From JAPPHA01 sp964291635 (GTDB lineage: Bacteria > Pseudomonadota > Alphaproteobacteria > Rhodobacterales > Rhodobacteraceae), in the NCBI GenBank assembly GCA_964291635.2, contig OZ219890.1, positions 930,001 through 994,000 on the forward strand: DNA of 64,000 nucleotides, in the 5' to 3' direction. Positions 9,231 through 18,789 of this stretch are shown here, in pieces; the stretch's first letter is position 1; each line of letters begins with the position of its first letter. The notes beneath the pieces are model-generated. The model was not told the DNA's origin. It did not search any database and was given only the letters and a program-made list of their open reading frames with translations. Made by a program: the position numbers and the translations under genes.

Positions 9231-10247
9231 TCAGGCCACCGATGTGAGATGCATGCCGGAATTGTTCGCCCGGGTGCACACGATTCGCCCCGGCACGGTT
9301 CTCTTGTTACTCAGTTCGCGTCGCAGGCCTGCGGTCAACTCTTCATCCGAAACCTTGGTCCTGTCAAAGAAACCGAAGACCGTTGTGCCAGTCGACGAAA
9401 GCCCGCAACCCTGGATTCCGGTTGTTGCGTCAAAGGCGGACCTGACGGATTTCAGCGGCTCGATGTCAGGGCGATTCCAGTGCCGCCTCTTCCAGCCGAC
9501 GTCCTGAATGGCACTGACGCAAGAGCCGAAAGTCTCGAGATCGAGTTCCTGCAACGCCGGCAGAAGCCGCATGAGGATGACGTGGGAAATCGACTGTACT
9601 TCCTCAAGCGGGATTGGTGTGTTGGAAAGCATGAAGTCAAGCTCGTCCTGGCCCGACAGTCCCATTTGACGGCTCGGAATGAACAGCGCGATCCCCCAGG
9701 CCGTCGGGAAGTCGTTGCGCATGAGAAGTGGTGGTTGACCTGCCTTGGTCGCGAAACGGGACGGTGCGAACGACTCTTTCTGCACGCATACGGAATGGCC
9801 TCCGTCGAGCAGAAATCCCCCACACCGAAAGGCGTTGATTCCGATCCCCGACGTGCCTCCTCGGGTGGACATGGCTACGATCTCTCGTGGCGAATAGTTC
9901 ATTCCGAATCGATGACTCAACGCGCTCAAGACCGCGAGCCTGGTCTGAGTGCCGGATCCCAACCCTTGGTGCTGGGGAATCATTTGGCGGATCAGGATCT
10001 CAATGCCCGGTTCGACGTCGAAAATCTCGCCAGCCGCAGCAATCTCGGCCAAAACCAGCTCTCGCTCGGCGCAGCTGCCTCCCCGAACGACGGTTCGCCC
10101 TTGCGAACCGAATTCAAGCAACACGCCAGGGTGCTGGATCGCGAGGCCGAGGCTGCCGTCGATTCGGCCCATCTCGCCGTTCATGTCAATCAGTGTGAAA
10201 TGTAGCCGAGACGGCGTGCTAATCCGGTGCGTCAAGGTCGAGCGCAT
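9231..10247 (-). CDS. GHMP-fold protein, beta-RFAP synthase-like
   Basis: 338-aa protein that resembles beta-ribofuranosylaminobenzene 5'-phosphate synthase, the enzyme joining p-aminobenzoate and PRPP in (methano/sarcina)pterin synthesis. Evidence: an N-terminal SRLHFTLIDMNGEMGRIDGS, a GHMP nucleotide loop QHQGLGSGTQ near residue 95, and a C-terminal GLSSTGTTVFGF. True RFAP synthases occur in methanogens and in bacteria using tetrahydromethanopterin. No other such gene is visible here, so the substrate may differ. It overlaps the TrpB2 gene by 29 bp, indicating co-translation. The ATG start gives the usual length. Confidence 0.75.
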   Translation of the reverse strand: MRSTLTHRISTPSRLHFTLIDMNGEMGRIDGSLGLAIQHPGVLLEFGSQGRTVVRGGSCAERELVLAEIAAAGEIFDVEPGIEILIRQMIPQHQGLGSGTQTRLAVLSALSHRFGMNYSPREIVAMSTRGGTSGIGINAFRCGGFLLDGGHSVCVQKESFAPSRFATKAGQPPLLMRNDFPTAWGIALFIPSRQMGLSGQDELDFMLSNTPIPLEEVQSISHVILMRLLPALQELDLETFGSCVSAIQDVGWKRRHWNRPDIEPLKSVRSAFDATTGIQGCGLSSTGTTVFGFFDRTKVSDEELTAGLRRELSNKRTVPGRIVCTRANNSGMHLTSVA

Positions 10248-11541
10248 CAGAGTAGCCTCTCAGATCCAGATAACCATGCCCCGACAGACAGAAGACGATG
10301 ACCTGCTTGCGCCCGGTTCTCGAAGCGTCCCTTGCCGCATCGATCGCACCCAGCACCGCATGGGCGCTTTCCGGCGCAGCAAGAACACCTTCGGTCTTCA
10401 GGAACACGCGTCCCGCGTCAAACACCTCACGCTGGCCATAGGTCCTGACATCGACCACATTGTTCTTCGCCAGCAAGGAAAGAACGGGCGTCTTGCCGTG
10501 ATACCGCAATCCGCCCGAGTGAACCGGTGGCGGCACGAACCGATGGCCGAGCGTGTACATCTGAATCCGAGGTGTCAGTTCGGAGTAGTCGGCCCAGTCG
10601 TATCGGTACTCGCCCCGACTCAACGTAGGTATCGAGTCCGGCTCGATAGCGCGAAACTCGATGGCGCTTCCATCGATCTTCTCGCGCACGAACGGTGCGA
10701 TGAATCCCATGAAATTACTGCCGCCACCGACGCAACCAATCATCAGGCTGGGCGACCGGCCGACCTGTTCGAGCTGGAGCTTCGTCTCCAGACCGATAAT
10801 CGACTGATGGAGCACGGCGTAGTAGGACATGCACCCCAACGCGAGTCGCCTTCCGCGATCCTCCTTGACGAACTCGATCGCTTCGCTCATGCCGATGCCA
10901 AGACTACCCGAGTTCTCCGGATCGTCCCTCAAGACCTGCCGTCCTGTGTTCGTCAACTCACTGGGGGAGGAGTACACGTCGGCGCCCGCCATGCGCATCA
11001 GGTAGCGGCGATAGGGCTTCTCGTCATAGCTCTTGCGGATCATGAACACACAGCAACCGAGCCCCAGTTTCTCGCACGCCATCGCCAAAGCCGCTCCCCA
11101 TTGACCGGCTCCCGTATCGGTGACCATGCTGTGAATCTGAGAGTTGTCATCGTTGGTGGCGTAATACGCCTGTCCCAATGCAGTGTTGAACTTATGACTG
11201 CCCGCAGGATTCAGGTCTTCACGCTTGTAGTAGATCTCGGCAGGCGTCCCGAGATACTTTTCGAGTGCCCGGGCTCTCACCAAGGGGGATGGTCGGTATT
11301 GACGGTACACATCCGAAATGAACTGCGGGATTTCGATCCACGCGTCGGTGCCGTACTCGCCCTCCTGAAGCTCAATTCGAAGACACTCCCGCGGCCATAG
11401 CCAGTCGTAGTCTTCGATTTCCACGCCTCGGTCCTCGATCGGATGCAACAGCCGCGGAACATCGAACGGCAATTCCGCCACGACATTGTACCAGCTCCGT
11501 GGCAGCTGCGACTCCGGCAGGAAGATCTTGTTGTCGATCAT
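10219..11541 (-). CDS. TrpB2-like PLP-dependent enzyme
   Basis: 440-aa protein of the long TrpB2 class of tryptophan synthase beta chain homologues. The PLP lysine is in NPAGSHKFNTA, the catalytic-loop Glu region is TDTGAGQWG, and the phosphate cradle is GCVGGGSNF. The N-terminal extension before RPSPLVRA is typical of TrpB2. No trpA is nearby, so the enzyme may use free indole or do another beta-replacement. It overlaps the RFAP-synthase-like gene by 29 bp. Start ATG 11541 is chosen because the upstream 8 codons add nothing conserved; the Shine-Dalgarno is weak. Confidence 0.87.
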   Translation of the reverse strand: MIDNKIFLPESQLPRSWYNVVAELPFDVPRLLHPIEDRGVEIEDYDWLWPRECLRIELQEGEYGTDAWIEIPQFISDVYRQYRPSPLVRARALEKYLGTPAEIYYKREDLNPAGSHKFNTALGQAYYATNDDNSQIHSMVTDTGAGQWGAALAMACEKLGLGCCVFMIRKSYDEKPYRRYLMRMAGADVYSSPSELTNTGRQVLRDDPENSGSLGIGMSEAIEFVKEDRGRRLALGCMSYYAVLHQSIIGLETKLQLEQVGRSPSLMIGCVGGGSNFMGFIAPFVREKIDGSAIEFRAIEPDSIPTLSRGEYRYDWADYSELTPRIQMYTLGHRFVPPPVHSGGLRYHGKTPVLSLLAKNNVVDVRTYGQREVFDAGRVFLKTEGVLAAPESAHAVLGAIDAARDASRTGRKQVIVFCLSGHGYLDLRGYSDALDLDAPD

Positions 11542-11778
11542 CGTTACGCCATCGAATCCGGGCACTCAGTCGCTGCAATGCAGCGGCCCAGATCTCTGTT
11601 CCAACTCGGAAATCCTGGATCCAGATGACACATGGGGTATTCCAGCGAGGACCGACGTTCGGGCAAGCCTACGTGAAGGAAGGAAGTTATGTCCAGAGAA
11701 TTCCGAAACTTCGATTGGGCACTCCTGTTGAGTTTGAGGGCCGGGTTGAATTCGTAATCGCCGAACCGTCATTGCGCA

Positions 11779-13431
11779 TCAGGAACAGGTTGCCACCCCT
11801 GGGCCACGAGGTTTGCGGCGATCATCCCGATGGTCCTCCAGGATCATCGCCGCACCCTTCTCCCCGATCATGATCGCCGGAGCGTTGGTGTTGCCCGAGA
11901 CCGGCGTCGGCATGATTGATGCATCCGCCACGCGCAGACCCTTGAGCCCCCGCACGCGAAGCCGCTCGTCCACCACTGCTTCGGCATCCCTGCCCATCTT
12001 GCAGGTGCCTGTCGGATGGAAGACCGTGGAACCCGTCCGCCGGCAGAAATCCAGAATCTCATCGTAGGTCCGGACCTCGGCGCCGGGGTAGAGCTCATTC
12101 GCCCGGTAGCGGGCGAGGGACGGCGCATCACCGATGCGCCGCGCGATACGGACACCTTCGACGAGCGCGTCCCGGTCAACCTGTTCGCTCAGGAAGTTCG
12201 GGCGGATGGCCGGGGGCGCCATCGGATCAGCCCGCCTGATGTGTATCGAGCCCCGGCTTTCCGGACGAAGCTGCCAGACCGAGAGCGTCATGCCCGGTTC
12301 TCTTTCGAAGGTCCCCTTCTTGCCAGGCACATGGCTTGAGTGGGCGAAGTCAAACTGCAGGTCGGGCGTCTCGAGTTCGGGACGCGTGCGTACGAAGGCG
12401 TACGCGATTCCTGCCGTGTAGGTGAAGGCGCCGCGGCCCGAGGCCCCGTATTGCAGCGCCGCCAACGCGAAGCGCGCCCCGCGTGTGTCCTCGTTGAGGG
12501 TCCGCGAATGCCGGACCCGCCAGGCGACCTTACTCAGGTAGTGATCCCGGTAGTTCTCGCCCACACCCGGCAGTTCGTGTACGATCGGGATGCCGTGTTC
12601 GCGCAGCAGATCGGGCTGTCCGATTCCGGACAGCTCCAGGAGTTGCGGCGACTGCACCGCCCCGGCGGCGAGGACCACCTCCCGCCGCGCGCGTACCACC
12701 GTCGCCGTGTTCCTCATGGCCCGTGCCGACCCGTACTGTACGCCCACCGCACGACCATTTTCGACGAGCACCCGGTGCGTGAGCGCCTGTGTACGTATCG
12801 TGAGGTTCGACCGCCGCCGCACGGGATTCAGGAACGCCCGGGCAGTACTATGTCGCCGGCCGCGCTGTTGCGTCACCTGGTAGTAGCCGAAACCCTCTTG
12901 GGAGGCGCCGTTGTAGTCCGGGTTCGTCGCGTGACCGAGCTCGGTTCCGGCTTCGACGAAAGCATCGAGCAGGGGGTGCCGCTCTATCATGTCCGCCACG
13001 TTCAACTCGCCGTCGCCGCCCCGAAAGTCGTCGCCTCCGCGCTCAAAGCGCTCCGAGCGCTTGAAGTGGGGCAGCACCTCTTCGTAGGACCAGCCCCGGT
13101 TGCCGAGCTGAGCCCAAGTGTCGTAGTCGCGTGTCTGGCCGCGTACGTACAGCATGCCGTTGATCGAACTCGAACCGCCCAGCACCTTACCGCGCGGAAT
13201 CGGGAGGCGCCGGTGGTCGGTACCCGCCTCGGGCTCCGTGTCGAAGCACCAGTTGACGCTTGGGCGGTTGACCAACTTCCAGAACCCGACCGGCATATGG
13301 ATGAGGGGATGCCAATCCCGGCCGCCGGCTTCGAGCAGCAGCACGCTGTTGTCCGGGTCCGCGCTCAGCCGGTTGGCCAGCACGCAGCCGGCCGAGCCGG
13401 CGCCCACCACGATGTAGTCGAACTTGTCCAT
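11779..13431 (-). CDS. GMC-family FAD-dependent oxidoreductase
   Basis: 550-aa choline-dehydrogenase-like flavoprotein oxidising an alcohol. The N-terminal dinucleotide fold YIVVGAGSAGCVLA begins at residue about 6. GMC signature 1 is GKVLGGSSSINGMLYVRG and signature 2 is GAVQSPQLLELSGIG. The C-terminal active site has FHPTGTCKMG with the base His; the second position is Asn in SGNTNAP, as in many members. Starting at ATG 13431 places the FAD motif at the very N-terminus, so the longer upstream reading is rejected. No betaine aldehyde dehydrogenase or regulator is adjacent, so the substrate is open. Confidence 0.92.
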   Translation of the reverse strand: MDKFDYIVVGAGSAGCVLANRLSADPDNSVLLLEAGGRDWHPLIHMPVGFWKLVNRPSVNWCFDTEPEAGTDHRRLPIPRGKVLGGSSSINGMLYVRGQTRDYDTWAQLGNRGWSYEEVLPHFKRSERFERGGDDFRGGDGELNVADMIERHPLLDAFVEAGTELGHATNPDYNGASQEGFGYYQVTQQRGRRHSTARAFLNPVRRRSNLTIRTQALTHRVLVENGRAVGVQYGSARAMRNTATVVRARREVVLAAGAVQSPQLLELSGIGQPDLLREHGIPIVHELPGVGENYRDHYLSKVAWRVRHSRTLNEDTRGARFALAALQYGASGRGAFTYTAGIAYAFVRTRPELETPDLQFDFAHSSHVPGKKGTFEREPGMTLSVWQLRPESRGSIHIRRADPMAPPAIRPNFLSEQVDRDALVEGVRIARRIGDAPSLARYRANELYPGAEVRTYDEILDFCRRTGSTVFHPTGTCKMGRDAEAVVDERLRVRGLKGLRVADASIMPTPVSGNTNAPAIMIGEKGAAMILEDHRDDRRKPRGPGVATCS

Positions 13432-14276
13432 GCAGCCCCCTGCCTTGCCGATGCTACAAGATAGGTCGGAGCACCGCGACACGCTAGCCTCCACCTACGA
13501 GGCAAAAGGCATCGCCGGCTCATGCACGTCGCTCCGCGACGTCGCCCTTTCTGGTTTTCGCCGTTTAGGGTGAAAGGGTAATGACCAGATTCATGGTAGA
13601 GTCGGGGGCTGGCGCGCCAGCTTTAGGGTTCGGTGGATCGGGTAGGACACTGGCGCGCGCCACAGGTCACGTTTCCAGCACCCTCCCTGAAATTCCGGAC
13701 GTCCGGTTTTCCCGGGTCCGGCTTCAAACGTCGGGCGCCCCAGAAGGGAGATCGGTGCGGTGCCTTCCGCAGACATCCGCCACACTTAAGGCTGACCCGG
13801 CCATGCCCGTGGCAATTTCCCGCGTTTGCGCCGCCCTTCGGCTCGACAGCGCCACCCTTCAATCCGGATGGTATCCTCGGTCAGCGGCGGGCTCTGAGTC
13901 CCGGCATGACCTGCCGCCTTCGCCACCTGGGCCCAGAGGCCCTCGCTCCGGTCGGGTTGTGTTGTCCCGACCATCTCCGCTTAATCGGCCTCATCCGCCA
14001 GTCAGGAGAACTCCGCACCATTTCCCGAATTCCGGTTATAGGCGCGGTCCTTGACATTCGAGGGTCACAACATCCTGTCTGTCCTCCTGACCTTCCGATC
14101 TTTCACTGCTGAACTTTCCCGGATTGCCGCCGTCTCTACGCCGGGGGACCCGGTGCGTGCTCACCTCGGTTCTTCCGCACCGGTGCTGGCCATCGGGTAG
14201 AGGGCTGTGACCCTTGGCATCCTCCAATATCCCCACAAGTCAGCTTCCATGTGGGGACAACCTTTTCGTCGCATCA
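13432..14276. other. Intergenic stretch, no gene recognised
   Basis: 845 bp between the GMC gene and the truncated IS1634 copy. ORFs on both strands are Pro/Arg-rich and match nothing I know. The segment at about 14036-14260 is rich in short inverted repeats (for example CCACATGGAAGC against GCTTCCATGTGG-like words near 14232-14256) and may be structured RNA or the end of another mobile element, but no family could be assigned. Confidence 0.35.
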
Positions 14277-15056
14277 GAGGAGGCCGAAATTGATCTGCGG
14301 GAGGCCCCGCTTGCGGTCGCGGCTGTAGCCGAAGCGTGCGAGCGGACAGTGGCTCCCCTCGTACCAGGTCGATGACAGGTCCCAGAGGACGAGATCGTCC
14401 TTCGCGATCCAGCGCCGTGCCAGGCGTCCCTGGATGCCCTCCTGCCGCTCGTCGAGCCAGTCCATCGCCGCGTAGAGGTCATCGGCGGTGACGTCCCCGG
14501 CGATGGCGAACGCCTGCGGCAGGGTGGTGTTCCGCCACCATCGGGTGGTGGCGAGCTTTGAGTTCGGCCTGAGGATGCGGCCGGCGACCATGGCCATGAC
14601 AAGGTCGCGTTCCGGGCACCGCTCGCGGGCGACGAGGCGGGGAAGGCCGATGGCATTCATGGCCGTCTGCACTGCCTGCACCGCCCCGTGGTGGCGTGAA
14701 CGGACCGGGTCCCCGAGCACGTCGCCGACTTCGGCGTACTGCTTTCCCGCCAGCGCGCCGCGCAGCAGCGGGATGGTGTGCGGCGGCAGGTGGGAGAGAT
14801 TGGCGAGGGTTCGCTTCTGCACCCGGTTGTTGTGGTCGCGGTAGCTCTGTCGGAGGAGGACCGAGGTGTATGTTTTTCCGTTCTGGTGCGACTTGATGAC
14901 GGCGACATGCATGGATGAGGAAGCGGTCATGTGGGAGCCCTGATGGCTAGTGCCTACACGCGACCGGTCCGGAGGGTACCCATGGCACCCTAACCCCTTG
15001 AATGTACGCAAATAAATGTGACAACAAATCCGAAAACGTCCAGAACTTCAGTTTAA
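14277..15056 (-). mobile_element. IS1634-family element, 3'-truncated copy
   Basis: The transposase reads from ATG 14930 to a break at 14277 and covers about the first 220 of about 530 residues (RTLANLSHLPPHTIPLLRGA, WDLSSTWYEG, LPQINFGLL). From about 14277 to 14870 it is almost identical to the copy at 59368-59960, with only about ten differences by eye. The first 15 codons differ. An end repeat CCAGAACTTCAGTTTAA lies at about 15039-15055, matching the right end of the 60.26-kb copy. The catalytic C-terminal half is absent, so it cannot transpose alone. Confidence 0.88.
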
Positions 15057-15117
15057 ACACGAATCGGGCTGTTATCCTATTCTCAGGTGATATCGCCCTG
15101 ACCTGGTTTCCTACGCT

Positions 15118-16779
15118 TCAGACCGGCCCATAAACCGTTTCAGCGCGCGCGCTGCTGATGTAGTCATTCCTGATATCGCGGCGGACGGCGTCACGGCAGC
15201 GTTCCCCGGGGTTGCCGAAACCGCCGCCGGTTCCGGTGTGAATCCGGATGACGTCGCCTGCCTTGGTCGGGTGGTTCGACGCAAATGCGAAGACCTCCGG
15301 GGGGCCGCCTTCGGGCCGGAACTCGACATAGTTCGGGGACCCGTCATTGCCCCCGTTCATGCCCCAGGGCGGGAACCGGGAACGGGTGTAGGCCACGGTG
15401 AAAAAGCCGGACGCGCTACGCACCCGGTACTCGACGACAATTCCCCGCCCACCGTTGAATCTGCCTTCGCCGCCGGGCGCGGTGTTGATTTCCATGCGCT
15501 CGACAATGAGGCCGTTACGCGCCTCGTTCACCTCGGCGGGGCAATTGAAGGTCTCGCCATGAAAGCCGCAGAACATCGCTGTCGTACCGTCGCCGCCCTC
15601 GCTCGCGCCCCAGCCGCCCAACTGCGGTTCGATGATGGTATATTGCCGTCCGGTATCAGGGTGGATGCCGCCGACAAACGTACCGCAGACCGAGGCGAAA
15701 TGGCCTGCGCCGAGCAGGTGCGGCATGTGCGGCGCCAGGCAACGCCAGATGAGATCGTAGAGCCTCAGCTCGATCTCGTAATAGTAGCCCAGCGGCCCCG
15801 GCTCGCGGGCGTGGAACACGGTGCCTTCCCTGGTCAGCAGCCGGATGGGGCGGAACGATCCGGCATTGGCCGGGGTTTCCCTGTCGGTAAGCGATTTGAA
15901 CATCATCTGGACCACCACCATCGCCCCATCCCGGCTGATCGCCAGCGGTGTCGTTCCTTGTTCGGGATTGTCCCGCAGGTCGACGGTGAAGCTGTCCCCG
16001 GTAATCTCGATCCTGATGTTGAACAAGCGTCCGTCATCCTGCTCCTCGGAGAGCTCGAACTCGCCCCCCGGCAGTTTTTTCAACCCCCTGAGCGAGACCT
16101 GTTCACCATGATCCATGGCTCTGTCCATCGCCTCTTCAAGGGTCCCGCCCCCGTATTTTTTGGCGATCCCGAGTAGCCTGCGGCTGCCGACCCTAGCGGA
16201 AGCTATGGCCGCCCAGACATCGCCTTCGAGCACATCCGGCATGCGCGAATTGGCCTTCAGGATCTCCATGACAGGTCTGATCAACTCGCCGCGTGAGACC
16301 AGCTTGATCGCCGGCAGCCGCAGCCCTTCGTGGAAGATCTCCGTCGCCTCTTCCGAAAGAGAGCCCGGCGCCAGTCCGCCGATGTCGGAATTGTGGGCGA
16401 TGTTCGCGGTCCACGCGACGATCCTTTCGCCGCAGAAGACCGGCATCGCTACCACGATGTCATTGAGATGCGTCACGCCACCGCAATATGGATCGTTGGT
16501 GGCAAAGACATCACCCGGTTCGATGTCGCCGGGCCGGCCGAACTTCTCGATCAAAACCTTGACGCTCTTGTCGAGCACGCCGACAAAGGCCGGAATCCCG
16601 GCGCCCGACGAGGCCAGTTCGCCTTCCCTGTTCATGACGCCGGTGCCCATGTCGAGCACCTCGTAGATGATCGAGGACATTGCCGTCCTGCCCATGGCGG
16701 CGAACATCTCGTCGGCCACTGCCTGCAGGGAATTCTGGATGATCTCCAGGGTGAACGGATCGCTAGGCTTTCGGCTCAA
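15118..16779 (-). CDS. hyuB: Hydantoinase B / oxoprolinase subunit (HyuB)
   Basis: 553-aa beta subunit of the ATP-dependent N-methylhydantoinase/5-oxoprolinase family. Typical segments are FGRPGDIEPGDVFATNDPY, HLNDIVVAMPVF and HNSDIGG near residues 85-135, and GTGGGFGNPGER near the C-terminus. These enzymes open cyclic amides and need an ATP-binding HyuA partner. No hyuA is present on either side: downstream is a broken IS1634 copy, upstream the family-5 binding protein gene. The partner may have been deleted by the IS insertion, or it may lie elsewhere. Confidence 0.92.
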   Translation of the reverse strand: MSRKPSDPFTLEIIQNSLQAVADEMFAAMGRTAMSSIIYEVLDMGTGVMNREGELASSGAGIPAFVGVLDKSVKVLIEKFGRPGDIEPGDVFATNDPYCGGVTHLNDIVVAMPVFCGERIVAWTANIAHNSDIGGLAPGSLSEEATEIFHEGLRLPAIKLVSRGELIRPVMEILKANSRMPDVLEGDVWAAIASARVGSRRLLGIAKKYGGGTLEEAMDRAMDHGEQVSLRGLKKLPGGEFELSEEQDDGRLFNIRIEITGDSFTVDLRDNPEQGTTPLAISRDGAMVVVQMMFKSLTDRETPANAGSFRPIRLLTREGTVFHAREPGPLGYYYEIELRLYDLIWRCLAPHMPHLLGAGHFASVCGTFVGGIHPDTGRQYTIIEPQLGGWGASEGGDGTTAMFCGFHGETFNCPAEVNEARNGLIVERMEINTAPGGEGRFNGGRGIVVEYRVRSASGFFTVAYTRSRFPPWGMNGGNDGSPNYVEFRPEGGPPEVFAFASNHPTKAGDVIRIHTGTGGGFGNPGERCRDAVRRDIRNDYISSARAETVYGPV

Positions 16780-16974
16780 TCTGCCTTCCCCAGTGCCAGG
16801 GCGAATGAAGGGGCATGCCTCAATGTCCTGCCGGCACGCAACTGCGCGGGACCTCGATCATGACCGCAGTTTTTGTTTCGTCCGCCATTTTTGCCCCGCG
16901 GGAAGGCTTGCCGGTGGCGGTTCCGGGTGCGCCGCCGGGCTCCGTAGGCAGCCCGGCGGCCTCGCTCCGCAAAG

Positions 16975-18576
16975 TCATTCGTCGATCTGGATGTCCTTGA
17001 ACAACTGGCCGAATCCCGCCAGGGGATAGGCTCTTCCGAGGTCGAGGTAGTTGTGGAACTGCACGCCGTTGCGCACCGCGAACACGCCGCGGAACTCATA
17101 GCCGAATATTCCCGGCGCAAGATCGGAGATCAGCGCGTTGGCTTCGGCATAGATCTCAGAGCGCTTCTGCGGATCGGTTTCGGTCCGGCCCCTGTTCAGC
17201 AACTCATCGACTCCGTCATCGGCCAGATACGAGGATGACATCCAGGTGTGCGGCACTTCGGAGCTGTACATGTTGTACAGAAGCGAATCCGGATCCGGCG
17301 TGAGTGCGGCGATGGCGATCTCGACGACATGCGGCGCGGTGTCGGGGTTCGAAACCTGTTCGGTCAACAGCACCCAGGGAGTCCGCGTGATCGATACATC
17401 GAATCCGAGTGAGGTATAGAGCGACTGCATCATCAACGCGCCGCGTTCGCGGGCAGGGGTCTCGGCGATCCAGGCGATCTCGATCGGATGATCGCCGGGC
17501 GCATAATGGCAAAGCGCCAGTTCTTCCTTCGCCCGCTCCATGTCCTGCGCGAAGTCCGGCCTGCCGGGATCGCGTCCGGGCAGTCCCATCGGCAGGGCGC
17601 CGTTCATCGGAACACCCTGCGTCATGGTCTCGTTGATCCGCACGAGGTTCAGCATCGCAGCGTAGTCGAACGCATGGGCCAGCGCACGGCGGCAATGCAC
17701 GTCGTCGAGTGGCGGACGGCGGGTATTGAACTGGAAATACTCGCCGGTCAGCCCGCCCTCGTTGACCAGGTAGGTCGTGCCCTCAGCGGCCAGAGATTTC
17801 AGCACTTCCGGCGGCAGCCACTGGCTCGAGATGTCGTGTTCGCCGCGCGCCATCAGCGTCCGCACCGTTGCCGGGTCCAGCCCGTAGCGGTAGCGGACCC
17901 GCTCGGGGAAATTCTCGCTGAACTCGAGGAAGTAATCCGGGTTGTATGCCATCACGGTTTCGCTCTGCGGGTCATGCGAGGCGACCACATATGCCCCCGA
18001 ACCGGCGCTCTGTTGCGACAGCCATCCGGAGCCGTAATCGCCGAATTCGCCATGGGAACCCTCGGCAAAATGCTCCGATACCAGCACTGAATCGACGATC
18101 GGCAGTCTCACAAGCGAGGCCAGAAATGGCGCGAAGGACTCGGACAGCGTGAATCGCACCGTGTGCGTGTCAATCGCTTCCACCGAGGCGATCCGGCCCG
18201 CGAACTGGCCCGAATGGCCCTGGCCCATCGCCATCATGCGATTGAAAGAGAAGACGACATCCTCTGCCGTGAGAGGATTGCCCGAGTTGAAATCGACATC
18301 GTCGCGCAGGTTGAACGTGTATTCCAGCCCGTCGATTGTCCAGTCTGTTGCCAGATGCGGCTGGACGCCGGCCCCACCCTGCTTCGGATAGACCAGAGTG
18401 TCGTAGAGGTTAATGGCGAGAACGGTATCGGCAAAGTCCGTTGCCTTCGCCGGATCAATCTCGCCCACGGGCGCCTCGTCGATTCGGAGCACGCGGTCGG
18501 CGAGGGCAACGGATCCGGCCGTAACCAGGGCGGCCGCGGCTGCTATCACCGCCAGGCGGTTGTTCAGGTTTTTCAT
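16975..18576 (-). CDS. ABC transporter substrate-binding protein, family 5
   Basis: Periplasmic binding protein of the dipeptide/oligopeptide (DppA/OppA) class, 533 aa. ATG 18576 has a GGAGG box 8 bases upstream and gives a clean Sec signal peptide cleaved after about residue 26 (ALVTAGSVALA). Family features include DTLVYPKQGGAGVQPHLATD, WTIDGLEYTFNLRDDVDF and LTAEDVVFSFNRMM. No permease or ATPase genes are adjacent. With HyuB on the same strand it suggests uptake of a cyclic or peptide-like nitrogen compound for hydrolysis (inference). Confidence 0.9.
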   Translation of the reverse strand: MKNLNNRLAVIAAAAALVTAGSVALADRVLRIDEAPVGEIDPAKATDFADTVLAINLYDTLVYPKQGGAGVQPHLATDWTIDGLEYTFNLRDDVDFNSGNPLTAEDVVFSFNRMMAMGQGHSGQFAGRIASVEAIDTHTVRFTLSESFAPFLASLVRLPIVDSVLVSEHFAEGSHGEFGDYGSGWLSQQSAGSGAYVVASHDPQSETVMAYNPDYFLEFSENFPERVRYRYGLDPATVRTLMARGEHDISSQWLPPEVLKSLAAEGTTYLVNEGGLTGEYFQFNTRRPPLDDVHCRRALAHAFDYAAMLNLVRINETMTQGVPMNGALPMGLPGRDPGRPDFAQDMERAKEELALCHYAPGDHPIEIAWIAETPARERGALMMQSLYTSLGFDVSITRTPWVLLTEQVSNPDTAPHVVEIAIAALTPDPDSLLYNMYSSEVPHTWMSSSYLADDGVDELLNRGRTETDPQKRSEIYAEANALISDLAPGIFGYEFRGVFAVRNGVQFHNYLDLGRAYPLAGFGQLFKDIQIDE

Positions 18577-18789
18577 GTCATTGCCTCCAGCATTGCAATT
18601 TTGCACATGTTGTGCCTTGCGGAGTTTCATTGTAGCAAGATTGCAGTAAAAAGGAACAAAATTCCAGTATGACTAAATTTTTCTTTACCTTGTTACGGCG
18701 CTCATGCCGATTCGCCCTTTTCCACCGGCCAGCACCTGATATCCCGGCTGGCGTGCGAGGCCAGCCTACCCAAGATCAGGAATCAAGGA

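Noticed and set aside
9949..11400. 483-codon plus-strand ORF
   Set aside because: It lies antisense to the RFAP-synthase-like and TrpB2 genes, whose conserved motifs are clear. It is a GC-rich shadow frame.
12340..13464. 374-codon plus-strand ORF
   Set aside because: Antisense to the GMC oxidoreductase; no domain and biased composition.
14036..14260. Possible structured RNA or second group II intron end
   Set aside because: Short inverted repeats are present, but no domain V hairpin or other family signature could be found.
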